DNA of 6,545 bases from Oscillospiraceae bacterium (GTDB taxonomy: Bacteria; Bacillota; Clostridia; Oscillospirales; JAKOTC01). The first letter of the stretch is position 1. The number at the start of each line of letters is the position of its first letter. Under the pieces are notes generated by a model. The model ran no database searches. It was given only the letters and a program-made list of their open reading frames with translations, and was not told the origin of the DNA. Location: NCBI GenBank assembly GCA_035353335.1, contig DAOPZJ010000090.1:1-6545 (forward strand), in the 5' to 3' direction. Shown here in pieces: positions 1-4,812 of the stretch. A program made the translations under genes and the position numbers.

Positions 1-784
1 TGCGGACTTTGCGGATGCCGTTTTCGGAGGCCTTTAAATATTCGGTGTTTCCGTTTCCGGAATAGATCAATGCCGGAATATACACCAGCGAACCGTATCC
101 GGCCGTATGCTCGCTGTTATAAATCAACTCGTCTTCCAGCAGCGATTTGTAGGACATATGGGTGTAATCGTGGGCGCAGGCAAACCGTTGATAATCCACA
201 CAGAAATCGAGCAGACGCTTGTCGCCGGTCTTGTGGTAGCAATACATCATCGGTACAGAGATAAACGACCCCACATAAAAGGTCTTATGATCCCCCGCCC
301 ATTTGTCGCAGAACCATAACATACACTGATACGCCGCGTCAAAGACCTCCTGCCGGCCGGTCGCCTCGTAAAAATAGAGCAGGGCGCGCATGCCGCAGGC
401 CGTTCCCCACGCATTAAAGTCCTCGTAGATTTTGGCGTCCAGCTCGTAATAAGTGCCGAGATACCCGTCCGGTTGGCGGTGTGCCAACACACCGTTTACC
501 CATTTTTCCGCTTTAGCTTTTAGTTCACTGTCGTTCAGTGTAAAGGCGAGCAGAATCAATCCCGTCCAGTAGTTGCCAGATATTTCAGCGCCCCACCCGG
601 ATTGGTCGCCGTTGCCCCAGCGCTTGACATAGGATTTGTTGATATACGGATCGGCGATCATACCGGGTTCTATCTCGTCCAGATGCCCACCCATTCCGTT
701 TTTGCTGCGCTCCAGCTGCTCCCGCAAAAATCCTTCGGCGGTAATGCTCCCGAGCGGCAGTGCGAATAATTTTCCATAATACAT
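1..784 (-). CDS. GH127-type (DUF1680) beta-L-arabinofuranosidase-domain protein, N-terminal part
   Basis: The start codon and first 261 codons are present; the gene continues past the left edge. ATG at 784-782 is preceded by AGAGGA (798-793) with an 8-nt gap, which fixes the start. The protein begins MYYGKLFALPLGSITAEGFL and then has GGHLDEIEPG, WGAEISGNYWTGLILLAF, AEKWVNGVLAHRQPDGYLGT and a later HTAGYGSLVYIPALIYSG. The order PLGS...FLREQL...GHLDE...YW..GL..LA...ND..L..KA.KW...L.HRQPDGYLG is the known N-terminal pattern of GH127/DUF1680 proteins, whose (alpha/alpha)6 barrel removes L-arabinofuranose residues in characterised members. The Cys/Glu zinc-binding catalytic residues known from GH127 lie in the missing C-terminal half, so activity and substrate cannot be judged. 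There is no signal peptide, so a cytoplasmic enzyme acting on imported oligosaccharides is inferred. It is transcribed divergently from the six-hairpin glycosidase gene at 1105. Confidence 0.82.
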   Translation of the reverse strand, partial: MYYGKLFALPLGSITAEGFLREQLERSKNGMGGHLDEIEPGMIADPYINKSYVKRWGNGDQSGWGAEISGNYWTGLILLAFTLNDSELKAKAEKWVNGVLAHRQPDGYLGTYYELDAKIYEDFNAWGTACGMRALLYFYEATGRQEVFDAAYQCMLWFCDKWAGDHKTFYVGSFISVPMMYCYHKTGDKRLLDFCVDYQRFACAHDYTHMSYKSLLEDELIYNSEHTAGYGSLVYIPALIYSGNGNTEYLKASENGIRKVR

Positions 785-959
785 TTTAGATATCCTCTGT
801 TTCTATAATAATTCCAAAGCATTTTTATTTATTTTTTACACAATGCAGGCGAACATCGTTTATGTTGCAACAGCATCTGTCACCGTCAGAACGCCCGAGC
901 TTCAGTTACCCGTGTTAATTACATCCGTCTGTACGAACAACCTCTCTGAATAATAACAT

Positions 960-988
960 TTGACTTACTATGAATCAATGCTTTTAAT
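960..988 (+). promoter_or_regulatory. Candidate sigma-A promoter P1 of the six-hairpin glycosidase gene
   Basis: TTGACT (960-965), a 17-nt spacer and TTTAAT (983-988) each match the sigma-A consensus hexamers at five of six positions. A start near 995 would give a leader of about 110 nt before the TTG start codon, and the ATCGTTTA repeat at 997-1004 would lie right at the beginning of the transcript, a typical operator position. Promoter use is inferred from sequence only. Confidence 0.5.
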
Positions 989-1052
989 AATATAAAATCG
1001 TTTAAATGCGAAATCCGAAAAAAAATATAACTGTGCGGTTGTCTGATTCCCG

Positions 1053-1081
1053 TTGCGCCGGAATGCTTTCGATGTTATAAT
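1053..1081 (+). promoter_or_regulatory. Candidate sigma-A promoter P2 of the six-hairpin glycosidase gene
   Basis: A perfect TATAAT (1076-1081) lies exactly 17 nt after a weak -35, TTGCGC (1053-1058). Transcription would begin near 1088, just ahead of the GGAGGTG ribosome site at 1092-1098, giving a very short leader. The poor -35 would suit an activated or weaker promoter. It could also be a chance match, since the region is AT-rich. Confidence 0.4.
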
Positions 1082-1104
1082 TTTTCGGAACGGAGGTGTT
1101 CTAT

Positions 1105-2943
1105 TTGAACTTTAAGTATATTTCCACCTGGCAGCGCGGCTTCACGGCAAAAAAGGTTCTGCATCCGCCGTTTTGCGAACGTCTGATCACACTCTGGCCT
1201 GACGCAAAGGTCGTGATCGGCACCATCTACGGCGTCGGGGAAGAGCAGCCCGAGTCCTGCGGATTCCGCGTTCTGCGCGGCGACCCGCCCACGGCTTTCC
1301 CGCGGGAAGAGACCCAACAAAGCGCCCGTGCCGACGGAATCCCGGTCCATTCGATTTTACGGCGCACCAATCGATGCTTTTTCGAGATGGAGTGCTTTTG
1401 CGATATCAAGCGCATCCCGACTGTTTTTGTCAAAATCACAATGGACAACCAATCCGCTTACGAAGCCGACGAGCACATGACGATTTTGCAGCGCAAGGGC
1501 AAAGAGACCACGTTGACCGGTTCCGACGATGACGGCTACAGCCCTTATCTCTCCGACTGCGCGCCGTGGTTGTTTATGACGAGTCACGCGGTTTTCAAAG
1601 ACGGCGTTTTGACTGAGGGTGAATATCGTTTCAGTACGAACGGAAAAGAAACGGTCAATGTCGGTAATGGTATGATCCGGTTCGATTTTAAAGTGCCGCC
1701 CAAGGAAAAGCGCGAGTTTTATTTTGCGTTCGGCGAAAATGCGCCTGTGGAATTTGATTACGATGCTGAGCATGAAAAGACCGAGCACTACTGGAGAGAT
1801 GAACTTTCGGCCATCAAAACCGTTCCGGCAACCGACGGCGCCGAAACGTGCGCTGCCTACACCAATTTCGTCGCGCAGCTGCTTCAGTTTTATTGCATCC
1901 CCAAGGGGCATGATTATGTTTTGCCCCGTCAGGGAAGCATGCAGCGCCTGATCTGGCCATCCGAGGAGATGCCGGTAATCATTGCGCTTTCCAAAGCGGG
2001 CGATTTTTCCAAGTATCTTCGTCCGGTCATGGACACCTATTTCGGCGTCTTACAGCAGGAGAGCGGACAGATCGTCAATTTCGGCGTGCCTTGGGCATCT
2101 GTGACGAGCTGTTGCCTGTACGGTTTTGCTATTTATACCCTTGATAACAACGACCGTGAATACTTTGAAAAATACCGCAAGAACGCCTTAAAAGCGGTCG
2201 AGTGGATCGAGCAGACCCGCAGGACCACTTATGATAACCCCAACTTGTTCGGCGGCTTGTTCCCGCCCATGCGCTCCTGCGACTACGAGCAGCCGGGCGC
2301 GCAGTGCTGGGGTCAGACCGATGTCTACAATCTCGACAGCTACCGCGCTCTGATCGCGGCGTTCAAGCATTTTTACGCGGAAGGTTTGGAACAACTCGAA
2401 CAGGCCAACGAATCTTACCGCGCCGTGATGAAGGCGATTGTCGACAATCTCTGCGCCAAACACACCGGAAACTTCACTTTACCGGTCGATCCGTACGATG
2501 ATCCCGCTCGTGAAGCGGAATTTGCAAAGGGCATCGCACCGCGCCGCGAGGGCGTCACGCCGATGATTTTAAACCTCGATCTGATCGACGAGACTACCAA
2601 CATCCCCGAACGGCTTGAAAACGGCTGCCGCGAACTCGGCGTATTCGGGCCCGGTTTGACATGGCTGATGGCCGACCGCGGAGTGTTCCGCGATGGGCAT
2701 AAAGTTTGGTACGGCTCCTGGACGGATTTGGAGTGGTTTAAGTATTACTCACGCAGCGGACAACGTGAGAAGATGAAAGCAATTTTAGACGCGCAGCTCA
2801 AATACATCATGACCCCGGAATATTACCTGATGGAGCGTTATGACGAGACCAACCCGTTCTATACGCCCTGGCTTCCGAATGCCAGCGCAAACGGCAGAAC
2901 GATGCTGATGATGCTCGATTACTACGGTACGAAAAAAGCATAG
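1105..2943 (+). CDS. Putative cytoplasmic six-hairpin ((alpha/alpha)6) glycosidase, family not assigned
   Basis: 612 residues. TTG at 1105 is chosen as start because GGAGGTG (1092-1098) sits 6-8 nt before it; the in-frame GTG at 1096 lies inside that ribosome site. Residues 1 to about 235 look like beta-rich sandwich material. The rest is helical, with aromatic and acidic patches typical of six-hairpin glycosidases: QRLIWPSEEMPVI (W284, E287, E288), AQCWGQTDVYNLDSYRA (W402, D406), GPGLTWLMADRG (W520, D524) and WYGSWTDLEWFKYYS (W539, D541, E543). QRLIWPSEE followed by a gap and QQESGQI recalls the ERLGW.GD...Q..G layout of GH78 alpha-L-rhamnosidases, but the match is too loose to assign that family or a catalytic residue. 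There is no signal peptide or membrane helix, so it should act on imported sugars. It is divergent from the GH127-type gene and ends convergently against the solute-binding lipoprotein gene. Substrate unknown; a plant-glycan role is inferred from the neighbour. Confidence 0.75.
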   Translation: MNFKYISTWQRGFTAKKVLHPPFCERLITLWPDAKVVIGTIYGVGEEQPESCGFRVLRGDPPTAFPREETQQSARADGIPVHSILRRTNRCFFEMECFCDIKRIPTVFVKITMDNQSAYEADEHMTILQRKGKETTLTGSDDDGYSPYLSDCAPWLFMTSHAVFKDGVLTEGEYRFSTNGKETVNVGNGMIRFDFKVPPKEKREFYFAFGENAPVEFDYDAEHEKTEHYWRDELSAIKTVPATDGAETCAAYTNFVAQLLQFYCIPKGHDYVLPRQGSMQRLIWPSEEMPVIIALSKAGDFSKYLRPVMDTYFGVLQQESGQIVNFGVPWASVTSCCLYGFAIYTLDNNDREYFEKYRKNALKAVEWIEQTRRTTYDNPNLFGGLFPPMRSCDYEQPGAQCWGQTDVYNLDSYRALIAAFKHFYAEGLEQLEQANESYRAVMKAIVDNLCAKHTGNFTLPVDPYDDPAREAEFAKGIAPRREGVTPMILNLDLIDETTNIPERLENGCRELGVFGPGLTWLMADRGVFRDGHKVWYGSWTDLEWFKYYSRSGQREKMKAILDAQLKYIMTPEYYLMERYDETNPFYTPWLPNASANGRTMLMMLDYYGTKKA

Positions 2944-2948
2944 AGAGC

Positions 2949-2977
2949 AAAAAAGGCGGCGCCTTTCGCGCCACCTT
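2949..2977 (-). terminator. Intrinsic terminator between convergent genes
   Basis: A 10-bp stem with arms 2953-2962 and 2968-2977 and a 5-nt loop lies between the stop codons at 2943 and 2995. Read on the minus strand, all ten positions pair (one G-U) and a run of six T follows (2954-2949), so it is a good terminator for the solute-binding lipoprotein gene. Read on the plus strand, the same position becomes a C-A mismatch and the following T run is broken (CATTTTC), so it should stop the glycosidase transcript less well. Confidence 0.8.
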
Positions 2978-2994
2978 CATTTTCAGTCAAGCTT

Positions 2995-4611
2995 TTAATA
3001 GATCTGCAAGCCGGTTTTGTTGATCAAAGCGTTTGCCTGGTCGAGCAAAGGCTGAGCACCGCATTCACGCATAGCGGCGCGATATGTTTCCAAAACCTCT
3101 TTTACCGATCGGCTGCTGTCTGTAATGGCATCCGCAAAACAGGTGTTTGTCGCCGCATTGATATTTTGCATCAGATCTCTCGAGTAATAACGGCAAAGCC
3201 GTATCGCATATTGATTGATGACAGGCACCGCAACTGCGGTTTTGTTTTGAATCGCATCCGTACGTAATTTATTAAGAGCAACTCCGACGTTATATTGGAA
3301 GGTTGAATTACCCAACTGCGGGTCATAGCCGCTGTATTCGTCGCCCATGTTCAGTCCCTCGATCCTGCCGAGAAGATTCGGCAGTTTGGGATAAGTTCCG
3401 TCTTCGGTGAGGTTTATGGAGATCGTTCCGTCGGAATTGATCGTATAATTTTTATCGGAACCGTACCGCGTCTCGTAGTAGTTATATTTCGACCCAAAGA
3501 ACAAATCCAACAGGAAATTGACGCATTTTTGCGGTTCGGGAGTATTGGCGGCAAGCACATAACCCGCAAAGGAGACGTCCAGAACCTGCGGGCAGACAGC
3601 TCCGTTCCGTGATAAACCCGTCACACAGTCATACTTATTCAAAGCGCCGTAATATGCTAAGCTTGTCGTATAACTTCCTAAATAAGCGGTGCTGTATCCA
3701 TCCTGTTTATAAAGAGCGGTTCTGTATGCATTGACGTTATCACCGGTGAATTCCATATCCAAAACGCCTTTGGTGTAAAGATCGCGCAGATAACTGAGCG
3801 CTTCTTCCGCATCCGGTTTCAAAAAGCCGTCTGTGATGCAGTCCTCGACAGGGTCATAACTGATCAATCCGTAGCCGGAGGTGTAAATCCCGTAAGCGCG
3901 CAGAATGTCCGCCGCGCAATAGTAAGGATAACTGCACATCGGATCGGTAATCGTATTTTTCGAGACACCGTTTTTTTGAAGCGCTGCGGCTTTTTGTGTG
4001 AATATCGAAAAATCTTCCACTGTTTCCGGCGCTTCCATTCCGACTGACGAGAGGATGTCGGGGTCATAAGCGCGGACTTGGGGGCTTACGGTCATATAGG
4101 CGCAGGGAATCGCCCAGACATGGCCGTCGACCGTAAAAGCGTCACGGACCGCCTGCGGGAGTGATTTCCAGACAGGGTTGTTTTCGAGGTAGCCTTCCAG
4201 CGGTTGAATCGTTCGCGGATCTGCATACATTTCGACTAAATTCGCATTGCTCATATAGACAAATCCGGTGACCACATCGGCAGTTCTCGAACCGCTCAGC
4301 AGTGACCGAATTATTCCGTTTGCGTCGTTTGCGTTGGTTGTGACATTCAGATCAACGTCATAGCGAATCGAAATATTATCAATCCATTTGTCTCCGTTTT
4401 CCGCGTCGTAAACATCGTTGCGGTTGTAATTGCTGGGATAAAAGAATCCGGGGTATGCGATATCCACAGATTTCGGATAGTCACCCATTGTCGATTTCGG
4501 AATGGCAGGGCCGGAGGTCAGGGCCTTGGCGCATCCGCTCGTGAAGACTGCTGAAACTGCGATGAAAGCCGATAAAACAATACCGAGGACTTTGGAAAAC
4601 AATGATCTCAT
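2995..4611 (-). CDS. Extracellular solute-binding lipoprotein (family 1, sugar ABC type)
   Basis: 538 residues from ATG 4611, beginning MRSLFSKVLG with a hydrophobic stretch ending TSGC (Cys27 as likely lipid-anchored residue). This start is preferred over the upstream GTG at 4671 because a strong promoter overlaps that GTG, and AAAGGCAGG (4629-4621) lies 9 nt before the ATG. Domain hallmarks of COG1653 sugar-binding proteins are seen: an early W...RYDVDLNV segment, PLEGYLENNPVW (137-148), VDGHVWAIP (161-169), PETVEDFSIFT, SYDPVEDCI (from 251), NTPEPQKCVNFLLDLFFGS and a NSDGTISI turn (D394). It is paralogous along its length to the upstream gene. No permease gene is adjacent. It may feed an unlinked sugar ABC transporter or act as a partner or decoy for the membrane-bound paralogue (inference). 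Its own promoter and terminator suggest a monocistronic unit. Confidence 0.85.
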   Translation of the reverse strand: MRSLFSKVLGIVLSAFIAVSAVFTSGCAKALTSGPAIPKSTMGDYPKSVDIAYPGFFYPSNYNRNDVYDAENGDKWIDNISIRYDVDLNVTTNANDANGIIRSLLSGSRTADVVTGFVYMSNANLVEMYADPRTIQPLEGYLENNPVWKSLPQAVRDAFTVDGHVWAIPCAYMTVSPQVRAYDPDILSSVGMEAPETVEDFSIFTQKAAALQKNGVSKNTITDPMCSYPYYCAADILRAYGIYTSGYGLISYDPVEDCITDGFLKPDAEEALSYLRDLYTKGVLDMEFTGDNVNAYRTALYKQDGYSTAYLGSYTTSLAYYGALNKYDCVTGLSRNGAVCPQVLDVSFAGYVLAANTPEPQKCVNFLLDLFFGSKYNYYETRYGSDKNYTINSDGTISINLTEDGTYPKLPNLLGRIEGLNMGDEYSGYDPQLGNSTFQYNVGVALNKLRTDAIQNKTAVAVPVINQYAIRLCRYYSRDLMQNINAATNTCFADAITDSSRSVKEVLETYRAAMRECGAQPLLDQANALINKTGLQIY

Positions 4612-4620
4612 CACCCGGAA

Positions 4621-4629
4621 CCTGCCTTT
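4621..4629 (-). promoter_or_regulatory. Ribosome binding site deciding the lipoprotein start
   Basis: AAAGGCAGG on the minus strand ends 9 nt before ATG 4611. The upstream in-frame candidates (GTG 4671, ATG 4641, ATG 4632) have no comparable site. Starting at 4611 also puts the basic residue and hydrophobic core where an export signal should be. Confidence 0.55.
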
Positions 4630-4661
4630 CATTTCTGACATGAAAACTACGATTGCGCCCC

Positions 4662-4690
4662 ATTCTATCACCCTATGGAGGCTATGTCAA
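4662..4690 (-). promoter_or_regulatory. Near-consensus sigma-A promoter of the solute-binding lipoprotein gene
   Basis: On the minus strand, a perfect TTGACA (4690-4685), a 17-nt spacer and TAGAAT (4667-4662, five of six) are present. Transcription should start near 4655, leaving a leader of about 44 nt before ATG 4611. This is the best promoter in the window and shows the lipoprotein can be expressed independently of the upstream sensor gene. Confidence 0.8.
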
Positions 4691-4729
4691 TATCTTCAAA
4701 TCGCAGTGTAATGAATATTCCGTATGCAT

Positions 4730-4769
4730 AATGGCAAAGCGGGCGTTATTAAATGCCCGCTTTGCCATT
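4730..4769 (-). terminator. Long perfect hairpin between the two solute-binding genes (terminator or mRNA-processing element)
   Basis: Arms 4730-4747 and 4752-4769 pair over 18 bp (one G-T pair at 4745/4754) around the loop ATTA. It starts about 44 nt after the stop codon of the upstream minus-strand gene and lies upstream of the lipoprotein promoter. Its strength and position suggest transcript termination or 3'-end protection. No T run follows on either strand, so it is not a textbook intrinsic terminator. Confidence 0.6.
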
Positions 4770-4812
4770 GTAAGGGTGTTGGGTTGAGCAATAAGTTGGC
4801 TGTCAATTCGGA

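Larger units (their letters stand above)
785..1104. promoter_or_regulatory. Divergent intergenic control region
   Basis: This AT-rich stretch of 320 bp separates two divergent glycosidase genes and contains no convincing small gene. On the plus strand it holds two candidate sigma-A promoters (960-988 and 1053-1081). On the side of the GH127-type gene it holds a cluster of short dyads: AACAT-N5-ATGTT (852-866), overlapping the perfect palindrome TGTTGCAACA (863-872). The octamer ATCGTTTA occurs at 855-862 and again at 997-1004, just after the first candidate -10. No clear -35/-10 pair was found for the minus-strand gene. The repeats are candidate operators; no specific regulator can be named. 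Confidence 0.6.

Noticed and set aside
107..319. Small plus-strand open frames near the left edge
   Set aside because: They overlap the GH127-type gene on the opposite strand, whose frame is continuous and carries family motifs.
920..933. TACA-N6-TGTA dyad as a BlaI operator
   Set aside because: Known BlaI/MecI operators have TACA and TGTA about two bases apart; six bases is too wide, and a four-base half-site is easily found by chance.
1096..1098. GTG as start of the six-hairpin glycosidase
   Set aside because: It is part of the GGAGGTG ribosome site itself; the TTG at 1105 is correctly spaced behind it.
1357..1911. 184-codon minus-strand open frame inside the glycosidase gene
   Set aside because: It lies antisense within a well-supported coding region with its own ribosome site, and its translation shows no recognisable domain.
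2991..3005. Frame or overlap problem at the convergent gene ends
   Set aside because: Both stop codons are intact and 51 bp apart with a terminator between them, so nothing is broken.
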